A stretch of DNA of 64,000 nt from Strigamia acuminata (lineage: Eukaryota > Arthropoda > Chilopoda > Geophilomorpha > Linotaeniidae): assembly GCA_949358305.1 (NCBI GenBank), contig OX442315.1:13728427-13792426 (forward strand), given 5' to 3'. Below, piece after piece: positions 10,160-20,782 of the stretch. Both the position numbers and the translations under genes were made by a program. Each line of letters starts with the position of its first letter. Positions within the stretch are counted from its first letter, which is position 1. The notes under the pieces were generated by a model. The model was not told the DNA's origin, did no database searches, and saw nothing but the letters and a program-made list of their open reading frames with translations.

Positions 10160-10509
10160 TTATAAGTAATTTAGGGGGCTTGGGAAAAAAAATTTGTCTA
10201 GGTGTTCCAAAAAGCTTAATCTGGTCTGATGTAGACATTGCCTTGTTTTCTTTCCGTAACACTTAAGTTTGGAGCAGCAAGAATCTCTAGGTCTCCTTGT
10301 GCACGGCTTCTTCAGGGTGTCACATGCATCAAAATTGGCCACACTTTAAAAGACAAAACAAAACAAAAAATAATTTGAATTACATCTCACTTGTCAGTTT
10401 AAAATCACATATCTTATTCGATAGAAGAAATTAATAGTTTGTAAACTTACAATCCTGCATCTGCCAATGTGAATAAGTAAAATAGCAAATAAAAAACAGT
10501 TCTTTTCAT
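10160..10509 (-). CDS. Secreted inhibitor-cystine-knot peptide (gene 1 of cluster)
   Basis: Two exons: 10451-10509 (59 nt, signal peptide starting MKRTVFYLLFYLFTLADA) and 10343-10160. The 107-bp intron has a GTAAGT donor and a TTTTAAAG acceptor. Together they make 80 residues. The mature part has six cysteines spaced C-x6-C-x7-CC-x4-C-x7-C, the knottin framework found in venom peptides, antimicrobial peptides and insect peptides; function cannot be told from the fold. The C-terminus after the last Cys is unusually long (24 residues, ending SPLNYL) compared with its neighbours. The shared upstream module is at 10608-10652. Confidence 0.7.
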
Positions 10510-11062
10510 TTTCACAGTTGAATCGGGGGTCAGCGATTGAATTATGATTATATAAGTTTAACGATTAATTTCATACAGTTAAGTTTGAAAAAGCTATACT
10601 CGATGGCGAATCACTTTAAACAATAGATCCTAACTTAGTTATTACTTAAGTAAATGCTTATAAAAACTATTATGTGTAAATTGAAAATCTGTTATTCTCA
10701 TATTTTGAATTTATAGTCTGTCCGGTATAAAAATAAGTTAAAATTAAAATTAAAATTAAAATTAAAACTAAGTAGAAATTTGTTAGATGAATCTAGACAT
10801 CTTTGCAGTAATTAAGTGATTTTTACTGCCACAAATAAATTGGGTACGTCCAGTTGAATACAAAATGGCAAGTATAGGGAAATACAACACAGCGCCAACT
10901 TGTGGCGATAATCAAAACAATTTAAATTTAACATCTTACTCACAAAACTGAAGAAATATTCTAGAAAATATAGAAAACGTTGATATCAATTTATAAAAAA
11001 ATTGCATCATATGTCATTTATCTCATAGTTTATTTAATGTTGTATTTATACAGTTATATAAC

Positions 11063-11313
11063 TTATCCCATCATAAAATTTCTCGCACACGTTCGAATTC
11101 GTGAACCGTAACACTCCAAGTTTCGACCACAACAGTCAGCGTCATATTCGCATTTTTCTCCACGTTTGCGACATCCAGCGACCCTTAAAAAATATAAAGT
11201 AAAATTAATTTGGTTAGAGAGTTAACATTTTAAATGTATTGTTTTCCAGCCTACAATTCTACAGCAGTCAATAGGACTAAGAAAAGTGCGAAGTAGAAAA
11301 TTATTTCCTTCAT
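11063..11313 (-). CDS. Secreted inhibitor-cystine-knot peptide (gene 2 of cluster)
   Basis: Exon 1 is 11255-11313 (59 nt, MKEIIFYFALFLVLLTAVE) and exon 2 is 11183-11063. The 71-bp intron has a weaker donor, GTAGGC instead of the GTAAGT used by the sister genes. The 59-residue product has cysteines C-x6-C-x5-CC-x5-C-x7-C and a short tail. Both exons are shorter than 60 codons and would be missed by ORF length filters. Exon sizes and phase match genes 1 and 5-7. If the donor change impairs splicing this copy may be weakly expressed. The upstream module starts at 11345. Confidence 0.7.
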
Positions 11314-11385
11314 TTCCTTCACGCATAACATTTATGCTAATGAAAATCAGTTGAAACACAATACGATATAAATTAATTATTACAC

Positions 11386-12239
11386 GGAACTTTATTCAGT
11401 TCTTATGTATACAGTAAATCATTAACATGCAATCAAATCAGCACTTGGATACTTAAATTCGTCCTAAAAATTTATATAAAACATTAATTTTAATTTTAAT
11501 TCAATCTGAATTTGCAAATCACACATCCTAATATTATTTGTCAAAATACGATGATTTTTAAAACACGAGAAATAAATCTATCCCTTTAACTATAACTAAT
11601 AACTAGTTGTTTTTGTCGTCGTTTGTTATGGGAAATGTATGTGTGCATGCACATTGGGTTATGTTGTTGAAAAATTGTTGATTCCCTGGGTTGTTTAAGC
11701 GCCATCTCTTGTATTGTGAGGTTTGCTTGTGAGTGTGGTTAAGTTTAGGTTGTGAGGTTTGACAACAATTGGAGTTGACACCGGCCGCTATTTCCGTTGC
11801 TGGCGCTGGTTTACCTTTTCGCCGAAAATATTAGGCGCGTTCAAAGTTTCTGTTTTTACAATTTTACCGTTTCTATAAACGGAGAGCGGAATAAAGATGG
11901 ACCTTATTTGCATAAAATTGGATTTTACAATGTTTTATTCACAGGTGAAAATACAGGGGGCGCTGTGGCAACAGCGTCGGAAATTAACAGGTAATGTATT
12001 GAAGCCAACCACGGCATTATTCCCCATTATCGAATTAAGGAATTGGTAATAAAAATTAAACAATGGAATAAAATGGAAAATAAACAATGCAGCAAGATGG
12101 AAAATTAAACATGAATAAAAGCGGATTGATTTAGTTACATAAGAAACTGAATTACTTATGACAACATTTGGGGATGGTGATGCGGTAAAGCGGATGCGAT
12201 TACCGATGGATGAAGAAAAATAAGAAAAAAAAATCAAAA
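11386..12239. other. Intergenic, no gene seen
   Basis: AT-rich sequence. A 65-codon plus-strand frame at 11797-11994 and a 100-codon minus-strand frame at 11935-12237 show no signal peptide, domain or splice context I can support. Confidence 0.3.
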
Positions 12240-12415
12240 ATATTTATTATCGCGTATAATTTTACAAAAAGCTTGATCTATTTTTCATATTAAGGCATGA
12301 TATTTTGCGTGGGCTTTTTTATTACGACTGGTGGCGGCCTTGAAGAACATTGCTATTGCAACCCACCAATAATCTTGTTTCGGAGTGGGTCGCGACCCAC
12401 AGATTGGGAACCTAG
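12240..12415. mobile_element. Transposon-like fragment occupying the place of an ICK exon 2
   Basis: It contains GGCGGCCTTGAAGAAC..TTGCTATTGC and GGGTCGCGACCCACAGATTG, and is repeated at 13450-13610. The GCGACCC motifs and an end resembling CAGATTGAGAA recall hAT MITE ends in this window. It lies where exon 2 should follow the orphan exon at 12467-12525. Confidence 0.4.
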
Positions 12416-12466
12416 GGCGGTAAATGATCTCATATGATTGAAGAAATTAACTGTTTTTAAACTTAC

Positions 12467-12525
12467 AATTCTACAGCAGCCAATAAGACGATGAAATAAA
12501 CAAATCGGAGTGTGTTTCCGTTCAT
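12467..12525 (-). pseudogene. Orphan ICK signal-peptide exon (gene 3 remnant)
   Basis: A 59-nt exon identical in layout to the other cluster members. It encodes MNGNTLRFVYFIVLLAAVE and ends at a perfect GTAAGT donor. No cysteine-rich exon follows within the next 400 bp on the minus strand; a transposon-like fragment is there instead. The upstream module (12573-12617) is retained. It may be a relic, or it may splice to a more distant exon 2. Confidence 0.6.
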
Positions 12526-12890
12526 TTTCTCGTTTGGGTTTGAATTTATTTAATGCTTAATGGCTTATTGCTAAATCACTTTAAACAATTGATCCTAAAT
12601 AGTTATTGCTTTTTTAGATAACCTCATCATTAATAGGTTGTAAGATAAAAACTACTTTATGACCTCGACTGTACATTATTTGAGAAACCATAAACTCGAT
12701 TTTTAAAATTTATTTTGTATAGTTATTTGCTTCTGACAATAATAAATCAAAATGAAAACGAACGAGAAATTAAAGATACACAAAATAAGGTTTTAGAGAA
12801 AAGGGAAAATGTTGATATTAAATTTTTAAAAATATTGGCCCGTGTGTCATTCATAACATAGTTGTTTTAACGTTGCATTCATGTAGTTAA

Positions 12891-13150
12891 ATGGCTTATT
12901 CTGCTCGAGACGCAAGAAAGTGTTACAACTACTGTAACAAACTTGGGTATACAGCGAACAACTGCAAGAACCCGACGATTTGCTTTAATTGCGAAGGAAC
13001 CGGATACAAGGCAGTGGCCTGTACAAAACCTAAACGAGAGAGGCAGAACACCAACCATGGTCAGGGCGCAGGCAGAAGAAGTCAGAAACTCGAAGGAAAC
13101 GTGTTCCGACAACTACGGAGACTCAGAAGGAAGAGTGCATGTACGCAAAT
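12891..13150 (+). pseudogene. Retroelement Gag zinc-knuckle fragment
   Basis: About 40 residues form two degenerate CCHC knuckles: CYNYCNKLGYTANNC and CFNCEGTGYKAVAC. In both, the zinc-binding His is Tyr, and the first has an extra residue (C-Y-N-Y-C). Lys/Arg-rich sequence follows. No reverse transcriptase is attached. The fragment begins exactly where exon 2 of the ICK unit at 13665 should end, so it interrupts that gene. Confidence 0.55.
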
Positions 13151-13664
13151 GACACAACATTATTCGCGCGCATACATTAAATCAACTATATTCTCAATAA
13201 CTAATCATTTTTTATTACTAAAATACATTAAAATAAATTTCTTGTGAAAAACTACTTTTCTTTGCGGTAGTGCACAGTCTCGGCCAATGGGAGTTACGCA
13301 AACCTTGTAGAGAGTTAGAGCATAGTTACTATGCCACGACGTAGTTGTAGTGTCACAGAGAGGATGCTACAATGGCAGAGAACCATTGTAGTGGAGTGAA
13401 TTAACTGTATCACAACTGACATCAAAACTAACTTCTGCGAAGAAAAAAATATTTATTATTGTGTGTAATTTTACAAAAAAAGCTAGGTCTATTTCTCTTA
13501 TATCGCTTCTTTTCGACTGATGATGGCGGCCTTGAGGAACCTTGCTATTGCGACCCACAAATAATCGTATCGCGTCCCATAAATGGGTCGCGACCCACAG
13601 ATTGAGAAACTAAAGCGGTAAATGATCACATGTGATTACAGAAATTAACTGTTTTTAAACTTAC

Positions 13665-13723
13665 AATTCTGTAGCAGCCAATAAAACCAAGAAATAAATA
13701 AAACAGAGTGTGTTTCTTTTCAT
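13665..13723 (-). pseudogene. Orphan ICK signal-peptide exon (gene 4 remnant)
   Basis: A 59-nt exon starting MKRNTLCFIYFLVLLAATE with an intact GTAAGT donor. It is a tandem duplicate of the 12240-12890 unit. The downstream exon 2 is missing: a transposon-like fragment (13450-13610) and the Gag fragment at 12891-13150 occupy the space. The upstream module remains at 13769-13817. Confidence 0.6.
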
Positions 13724-14083
13724 TTTCTGGTTTGGGTTTGGATTTATTTTTGGTTTAATGGCTGTAATAAATAACTTTAAACAATTGATCCTAAATAGTT
13801 ATTACTTTATTAGGTAATAGGTTATAAGATAACTATTTTATGACCATGACTGTACATTATTTGAGAAACCATAAACTCGAGTTATAAAATTTATTTTTTA
13901 TATTTATTTACTTCTGACAATAATAAATTAGAATGAAAACAAACGAGAAACTAAAGATACATAAAATAAAGTTTTAGAGAAAAGGGAAAATATTGATATT
14001 AAATTTTAAAAATATTGCCTAACTTGTGTCATTTATAACATGGTTTAACATGGTTTAACGTTGTGTTCATACAGTTAAAAGAC

Positions 14084-14346
14084 TTATTCGGCGCGATACT
14101 TATTGGCACACTTTGCATACTTTCTCCCGAAACAGCCCAAATATGGCGGGCAACATTCCTCATTAGTTCTGCATGGAGTTCCAACCTGGCCACATCCAGC
14201 AACCCTTAAGGAAAACAAAAATAATAAGAGTTTGGTTAAAGTGGTAAATGATCCCATTTGATTTAGAATTGATTGTTTTCAACTTACCATTCTGCAGCAG
14301 CCAAAAAGACTAAGAAAAGTATCAAATGGAAGATGTTTCTTGTCAT
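14084..14346 (-). CDS. Secreted inhibitor-cystine-knot peptide (gene 5 of cluster)
   Basis: Exon 1 is 14288-14346 (59 nt, MTRNIFHLILFLVFLAAAE) and exon 2 is 14204-14084. The 83-bp intron has a GTAAGT donor and a CCTTAAG acceptor. The product is 59 residues with cysteines C-x6-C-x5-CC-x5-C-x7-C. Its exon 2 begins GVAGC-like, as in gene 2, making these two the closest pair. Neither reading frame nor splice sites are damaged. Target and activity cannot be inferred from the framework. An upstream module copy spans 14399-14456. Confidence 0.72.
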
Positions 14347-14954
14347 TTTCTATTTTGGTTTGTTCAGAAAATCACTTTAATAATTAAGGCTGGTAGAAAT
14401 CAATTTAAACAATACATTTTAAATTAATTATTACCGGTACTGGGTACGTTATTAAATGCTTATGCAAAAAATTCATCATAAAGTATAGTTACGACCTTAC
14501 ATTTTAAGTGCTTCTACAAATAGTTTATTAAACATTTTGAATACCGGTTGTTTATTAAACTTGACTTATTTGAAGAGTAAATTAACTGTTTCGATTAAAA
14601 ATATGTATTTTCTTCTCAACAATGAAATTTCAAATTAATGAAACGCATTTTTAAACAAGAAAATGGAATTTTCAACAAATTTTTTGGTCTCAGAATGAAT
14701 TTTTTTAAGTTAAATTATGAATTATTGGTCTAAAAAATGAATTCAATTATAAATGATCAATTTCTTTGGTTACATGTAATAAAAAATTGAAATAAAAAGA
14801 CTAAGTTGTTGAAGAATTTGTTTTGCGGAATCAAAGAATTGAAAGCACCAAATAAAGTATTCGAGAACAAAAAATGTTGATATCACATCGCGAGTTATGG
14901 CATATTTTATTTAACTTTGAATTCATACACAGCTTTTACGACGACGGTCTACGC

Positions 14955-15382
14955 CAGCGGTCGGCAACAGGCGGACCGCGGAAGTTCGAAACTTGGACCG
15001 CCAAATATTTTATATTATACATATTATTTTGGTATTTTTGGTGTTTCTATGGTGTTTTTTGGTGTCTTTTGTGTTTTTTTTGTTTTATTTTCTTGTTTTT
15101 TTTTGTTTTTTGTGTTATTTTTGTTTTTGAAAATGTATTTTGGTGTTTTTTTGTTTTATTTTGGTCACTTTTGTTTTATTTTGGTGATTTTTGTTTTATT
15201 TTGGTCATTTTTGTTTTATTTTGGTGTTTATATTATATTATATATATATATTATATAATTACTGAAATGAGTCAAAATAAAAATTTAAAACTAGTAAGTA
15301 ATATAAATTTTTTTTATTCTGGACCTCGATAAAAATTTTCAATATTATCCGAACCCCATTTAAAATTACTTGCCGACCCCTG
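14955..15382. mobile_element. 428-bp hAT MITE inserted in the 3' end of an ICK gene
   Basis: The ends are CAGCGGTCGGCAA and, inverted, CAGGGGTCGGCAA (12 of 13 match). Near-identical 8-bp target duplications GTCTACGC (14947-14954) and GTCTAGGC (15383-15390) flank it, as expected for hAT. The interior is a T-rich TTTTGTTTTATTTTGG repeat. No transposase. Confidence 0.85.
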
Positions 15383-15672
15383 GTCTAGGCGCATTCATTG
15401 GGGCAATTTCACATTTTATCTTTTCGTCTCCAAGGCACTTGTAAGGAGAGCAACAAGAATCTTCAGGTTCCTTTGTGCACGGTTTTTTGCGAGCGTCACA
15501 TGCACCAACATTGGTGAGACTTAAAATACAAAAAAAAAATAATTTAATTACATAGATCGGTTTAAAATCACATCTCTTATACGGTTAAAAAAATATATTG
15601 TTTGTAAACTTACAATTCCGCTGCTGCCAATATGAATAAGAAAAATACCAAACGGAAAATGGTTCCTTTCAT
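15366..15672 (-). CDS. Secreted inhibitor-cystine-knot peptide with MITE-derived C-terminus (gene 6)
   Basis: Exon 1 is 15614-15672 (59 nt, MKGTIFRLVFFLFILAAAE) and exon 2 is 15519-15366, with a 94-bp intron. The product is 70 residues with cysteines C-x6-C-x7-CC-x4-C-x7-C, closest to gene 1. The last five codons (PGVGK, then TAA) span the junction with, and lie in, the hAT MITE terminal repeat. Reading across the empty site instead would give PSS and a stop, so the insertion replaced three residues with five and provides the stop codon and the start of the 3' UTR. All six cysteines lie upstream, so the fold should be unaffected. Confidence 0.72.
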
Positions 15673-15754
15673 TTTCTTCGGAGTTGAATCCCGGATCTGT
15701 GGTATTAGTTATGAATAAGTTTAACTATTAATTTTTTACAGTTCGTTTTGCTTC

Positions 15755-15805
15755 GAATCACTTGAAACAATACATTATAACTTAGTTATTACTTTGTTAA
15801 GTACT
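15755..15805 (-). promoter_or_regulatory. Shared upstream module of ICK and poly-Asn genes (ICK representative)
   Basis: The plus-strand reading contains GAATCACTTGAAACAATACA, then TTAGTTATTAC, then TTTGTTAAGT. Related copies precede the other ICK exons 1 at 10608, 11345, 12573, 13769, 14399 and 16901, and the poly-Asn genes at 21291, 25253, 31308, 35310, 41353, 46133 and 53553. It sits 32-147 bp upstream of each ATG, a plausible core-promoter position, and several copies include a TATA-like stretch on the coding strand. Confidence 0.6.
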
Positions 15806-16500
15806 TCTACTATCAATTCATCCTACATTAGTGGATTTGAAAATAGAATGTGTAATTTTTAAAATTTATTTTGTATGTTCAATTACTTCTAAAAATAATA
15901 AATGAACGTTAAAGCAAAACAAAGAAAACGTTGATATTAATTTTTTTAATATTGCCATTGTATGTCATTCCCAGGGTGACCAGATTTTGGAAATAAAAGA
16001 CTAGGGCACCTATTTATTATGTCTTGGTATTGCTCAAGACATCCATGTGTTGCGAGTCAAACGTCCATTCCACTAGACTAAGATAATTTTGCAATCAGAA
16101 AGAAATAAAGACGTGTCTATTTGTATTAAGTAAACTTGACCAATCCCTTGATGGTTGCAATTGTAACCAGTCACTCTCAATTTCAGCAGCAAGCTGGGCA
16201 TGACTAGGCAGTGACAATTTTTATGGCCAGGATTGCACATTGAGTTCACCAAAGTGTTGACGGTTAACTTTACCAATTGTCCTTTATTGTTCTCTGCTCC
16301 TCCCCTCGCTGTTTTGTCGCTTCCGACACTCATTCATCATTTCCGGTTTGGAATTGCTGCTGCATCATAAGTTTCATTTCAAAAAATAAAATTATTCGTT
16401 TCAGTAAATGTTCAACACGAATAAAAAATTGAATGTACAAATTAAAGTTTAAGAGAAAAGAAAATGTTGTTATCAATATACCATCACATGTCATGGCATT
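15806..16500. other. Intergenic with unclassified transposon-like sequence
   Basis: From about 15975 the sequence CAGGGTGACCAGATTTTGGA resembles a DNA-transposon terminus. No matching end or transposase was found. An 86-codon minus-strand frame at 16073-16333 has no recognisable features. Confidence 0.3.
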
Positions 16501-16534
16501 GTTTATTTAATCTTGTATTCAGATTAATGTACAG

Positions 16535-16839
16535 TTATTCAAGGTCATTCATGTGCTTATGCCTAATCCGACGCCGACTGCTAAATATACACCAAGAGTA
16601 GTCTTTAGTTCCGATACACGTATAAGTTGGTTTGCAACAAGTATCTGGGGACTTTTTGCACCATTGTCCAGCTAAGGCACATAAGGTTTTGTTTCCTTTG
16701 GCAACACTTAAAATATAGAAACAGAAAAAAATCATACACGTGAAAATTATTAGACATTGGATTGTTTTTAAACTTACGACGATTCTGCAACAGTCAATGT
16801 GACTATGAAAAATAGCAATATGAAAATATTTCCTTTCAT
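16535..16839 (-). CDS. Secreted inhibitor-cystine-knot peptide (gene 7 of cluster)
   Basis: Exon 1 is 16778-16839 (62 nt, one codon longer than its sisters; MKGNIFILLFFIVTLTVAE) and exon 2 is 16706-16535. The 71-bp intron has a GTAAGT donor and a TTTTAAG acceptor. The product is 77 residues with cysteines C-x6-C-x6-CC-x5-C-x8-C. The tail is very basic (SSRRRIRHKH), unlike the neighbours, which could aid membrane or anionic-target binding; that is inference. This is the first gene of the cluster in the direction of transcription. The upstream module copy starts at 16901. Confidence 0.72.
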
Positions 16840-16997
16840 TTTCTTGTTTGGTTTGCTAAAAAAAAGCAGCGTTACTTATGCTTAAGTTAATGAATAAACT
16901 TAATAACTTTAAACAATTGATCCTAAAATAGTTATTACTATATTAGGTAAGTTGTTAAGAATTTTTAATAGTGTTTTGAGCAGTAAAGTAATTGAAT

Positions 16998-18355
16998 TGT
17001 GGTGACCCTGAGTCGTTATTTTATAATTTCAAGTGTTTTTATTAAATAAATAGTCACCACGGAAGAAGTTGAAAATTTTGTATTATTGGGTTTTATTTTG
17101 GTTTGGCACACGCCAAACCAAGTTACATAATTAGGGGAGAAAAACTCCCCTAGCATGGTTCACCCCAATATTATGTGGGGTGAGGCCGTTAATTAACCGC
17201 TTAGTGAGGCAAAATGCTTTGTTTCACTAAATTACGCTGTCTGCACAGCATCCTCTGTGCATAATTGATGTATGCCTGGCACACTCCACCCTTCCCATAG
17301 CCAACGGTTATGGTGCAACACTAACGGTTTTGGCGCAACAAAATCTCTTTGTTGTACCAAAACTAGCGATCTGCGCACATTTACTACGCAGATTTCGAGA
17401 GTGCATAAAACCCCAAATTTTGGCGGTTTGGACCACTCTTGACACATACACATCAACAACAACAACACAACTGATCATTGCTACAAACTTCAAACAAAAG
17501 GAGTCTAGTACTGACCGTGTTCTACGTTTTGGTGAGTTAAGAGACTGCTGTTTCCACTGTTTTATCGGTGGAACCAGCCCCATTTGCGATTTAATAATGA
17601 ATCTCGGGTAACGCCCGAGAAAACCCGCTCACCGTCGCCGTCGAGTCCCGTCGATTTCATCCGAGACTCGCCATCGCCGATCAAGCAACCCGTCGCCGTC
17701 AACCATCGTGAGAAAACTGTAAACCACCTGCGAGCTTCCTCCGGAGTTTACAGTTTATCGCCATCGAACGAGCGAAGGAATTTGTACCTGCTCGTTGCTG
17801 ATTATTGTGAGTCCCGTTGACTTGTTCCAAGACTCACCGTCGTCGTCAACGGCGAACTTCTCGCCACGAACCATCGCCGATATCTGTGAGCCACCGCGAG
17901 CTTCCTCCGGAGTTCACAGATACAAGCTATCGTACGAGCGAGAATAATTTGTCCGGCGAGTCCGACTCGCCATTTTCCGAGCGCAACAAACAGCCGTTTG
18001 TTGCGCGCCAAATATTCGCGCTCAACGATTAACCGTCGTTGTTAGCGCCTTTCCTTTGTTTCGAGTGAGTTTCACCGCTCACTCGCTTCATTTCCAAGTC
18101 TCTCTTTCTTTTTCTTCCCAATTTTAACCGCTAATTACTTAATAAATTAAGTTATTATTCTTCTTAAAAATATCTTGTAATTTTCGACTAAATAAAGTTT
18201 ATTTGTCATTTTTATTCAACCGTCGTTTTCATTTCCTAAAAATTACCCCTAGACACATTTTACAGGCAACCGAGTATAAGGCCTATAAACGGCATCTCAA
18301 TTGCGGATTGACCGGTAAAAAGGTAAGAATTTACAGGTCAAGTACCCGGATCGCA
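16998..18355 (+). mobile_element. LTR of a Ty3/Gypsy-type retrotransposon, related to the LTR at 54103
   Basis: It starts TGTGGTGACC, as does the LTR at 54103, and ends CCCGGATCGCA, matching the other's CCCGGATCGCCGCA. Near the end both have CCCCTAGACA..ACATTT and a TAAGKCCTRTA..CGGCATCT motif. No primer-binding site follows and the 5-bp flanks (TGAAT, ACAGA) differ, so this is not a clean solo LTR. Serine/proline-rich open frames at 17580-18030 are probably incidental. Confidence 0.65.
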
Positions 18356-18359
18356 ACAG

Positions 18360-18870
18360 AATACCCACAATTTAACATTCAAACCAAATACAGGTATGCT
18401 GGTTTAGACTTATTTCGGGCCCAAGACAAGGCAGCCCAGTCCAGTTGGTTGTATGCCGAGTTCATATTGAGTGTGGAGTACGACTCCACACCCGACACTT
18501 GTTTGCGACGTCAGCAAACAGTGGTAGCAGGTTCGAGCACGGCAGTACGATCTTGTTTACAGTCCGGTTGTAGCAACCGACGATCTTCATGGTCCCGTCG
18601 AACTTCCGTACGTGCATTATGGGCGTTGCCCATTGTGACGACCAGAGTGATGATGCCAAGTCGTTGCAAGAAGTGCAATTTGGACTCCAAGTCGGGTTTA
18701 ATTGCAAGCGGAACCGGGTATGCCTTGATAAAAATCTGAACAAAAGTGTTATCAATCATGTTTGTGCTTTTTGAGCAGAGTCAGTAGTTGTGCCAGAGTT
18801 TCCGGGGTCGCCGTAGGTTGCGGTGAAGTCGTCTGCGCTGGAATTGTCTTCTTGCGCCCAGAAGTGGCCC
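18360..18870 (-). pseudogene. Decayed Ty3/Gypsy reverse-transcriptase fragment
   Basis: In two minus-strand frames that must be combined it shows the N-terminal RT region: KAYPVPLAIKPDLESKL, then SQWATPIMHVRKFDGTMKIV and CYNRTVNK, then LNMNSAYNQL. These match the R-PVPFALKP, WATPIVPV-KDG, DYKVTVN and DLSxAYxQ landmarks of Mag-type Gypsy elements. At least one frameshift and stop codons are present. It is oriented opposite to the adjacent LTR, so it comes from a different element. Confidence 0.65.
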
Positions 18871-19303
18871 ACGTCTCAACGTAGTAATTGCATTACAAAT
18901 GACAAAATTACCAAATAAACAAATAAGTAATTTTTATTTTAATGATAATAATAATGTACAACAAAACAAATTTCCCCAAACGACACGAAATCAGGAATAA
19001 AAAAGTATTTAACAAAAACTTGCAAATTGGAATTCTTGTTTATCTTCTCAAATTCTTGCTAACTGAAACAAACAAATAATTAATACATTTTCAATTAATC
19101 AAAATTACACAACAACAAAATATTATAAATTAAATTGCTAACACAAACCCGCAAAATTTAATTTTATACTTATATTTCATTCAATAGGTGCGTTTAATTT
19201 CAAATTCTTCCCATTCTCTCCCTTTTGTTTGGTAGAAATGATGTAAAACGTGTCATAATTTTGAGAATTGAATTATTGAAAAACAGATTTTTATAATCCA
19301 CAT

Positions 19304-19434
19304 TTAGGGCGAATTCTTTGGACTTTGACCTCGATTTCAATTCGTTTCTCCGTTGGCCATATTGATCGGGGGTGGGAAATTTTTGCAGAGGTAAGGTAAG
19401 TTTCTTATCAGGAAGTGTATTCATTTCCTGATAA
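19304..19434. repeat. Empty MITE site and short hairpin in the first unit
   Basis: TTA at 19304-19306 is the unduplicated site at which other units carry the Harbinger-like MITE. Nearby CTTATCAGGAA pairs with TTCCTGATAAG across about 10 bases (about 19402-19434); the same hairpin with a longer loop recurs in each unit, for example about 23291-23336. Confidence 0.55.
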
Positions 19435-20072
19435 GATATTGTTTGAACATTTACTATAATTATATTAGAAAATGCATGTTCTCTTTTCCAGACGCGTTTT
19501 TGGGTTCAGAACTAGTTCTGGAATGAAGAGAACTAGATTCAGAACACATAAGTCACAACTGCGCATGCTCAAGATTTACTAGAATGAACTTATTCTTCGC
19601 CAATAACTGATCCAGTAATCAAGTTTTTATAATCGGCTTATCACAATTTGAAATTTAATGCACCTAATATAAATAACATGAGCAGGCCTAATCGCAATCA
19701 AAAAGCCCATTTTAGAACTTCACAGCATCAGCAGCTGTAAAACAATACGACTAAAAAAGCACTGATGGTCCAATAATTTCTTCTTCTGATGTTTGTTTTG
19801 GGGGTTAAATGAATTTTTTCTGTTTTTTTTTCCGGGGAAAAATTCAGCTTTTCCGGGGAGCAAAATAAGTTTTTTTGGGGGGTGAGGAGTATTTTGTAGT
19901 TTTATTTGTGGGAAAAATATTTTTTTTCGGGGGGGGGGGGGGGAAATCTGTATTTCTGGGGGGGCCATTAAATCATATCCAAAAACTAAACAAACAGAAT
20001 CAGTTCAAACCTTCCACATTGAATCTCGATATCCACATGTCAGCAACTTTCTTTCTTAATCTCCCCAAATTT

Positions 20073-20637
20073 TCATTTAGCCGGCTTGACAGTCGTTACT
20101 AAAACAAACAAACATTCAACACATTTTTAATAACCCAAAACTACCCAACAAAAAAAAAATTAAAACAAAAATCACTGACACAACCCTACACAATTCAACC
20201 AACTTAATTCAACGCAAATAAAATTTAATTACGCAATTAAAATCACTAATTAAAATCACATTTACGACGTCAGAGCACTGTCAGGCGTAAAACAATAAGA
20301 AAAAACTGAACAAAACTGAACAAAACAAACAGAATCAGTTTGAACTTCCCACATTAAATCCAAATCTCCACATGTCAGCAATTTTTGTTTTTAAACTAAA
20401 CAAAAATCTTCAATTTCTTACCTCCTGCTTTTTTGCCTTTGCCTTTATTTTTCCCCTTCAGATTTCTTCCCTTCAGATTTTTCTTTTTCCCACTTGCAGA
20501 ACGACCTCCAACTCCACCATGCCCTTTTCTACCTTTACGACCCATTCGTTTATGTCCCTTTCCTTTCTTACCTCCCGCACCCCCATCAAGGCTTCTAGCA
20601 GCGGGAATACCCGGGACTGATGGAGGGCACGCCACAG

Positions 20638-20686
<49 letters not shown>

Positions 20687-20729
20687 AACAGTACGCTTAC
20701 CGGCCCTGCCTGATGGGGTGCACTTCACA

Positions 20730-20782
<53 letters not shown>

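Noticed and set aside
14874-15332. Phe/Val-rich 152-codon plus-strand frame
   Set aside because: It is the translation of the T-rich MITE interior (TTTTGTTTTATTTTGG repeats).
10160-16839. Calling the ICK peptides venom toxins
   Set aside because: The cysteine framework is shared by toxins, antimicrobial peptides and endogenous regulators, and nothing here identifies a target or a venom tissue.
17580-18032. Serine/proline-rich open frames within the LTR
   Set aside because: They lie wholly inside LTR sequence and have no domain; GC-rich LTR sequence gives chance open frames.
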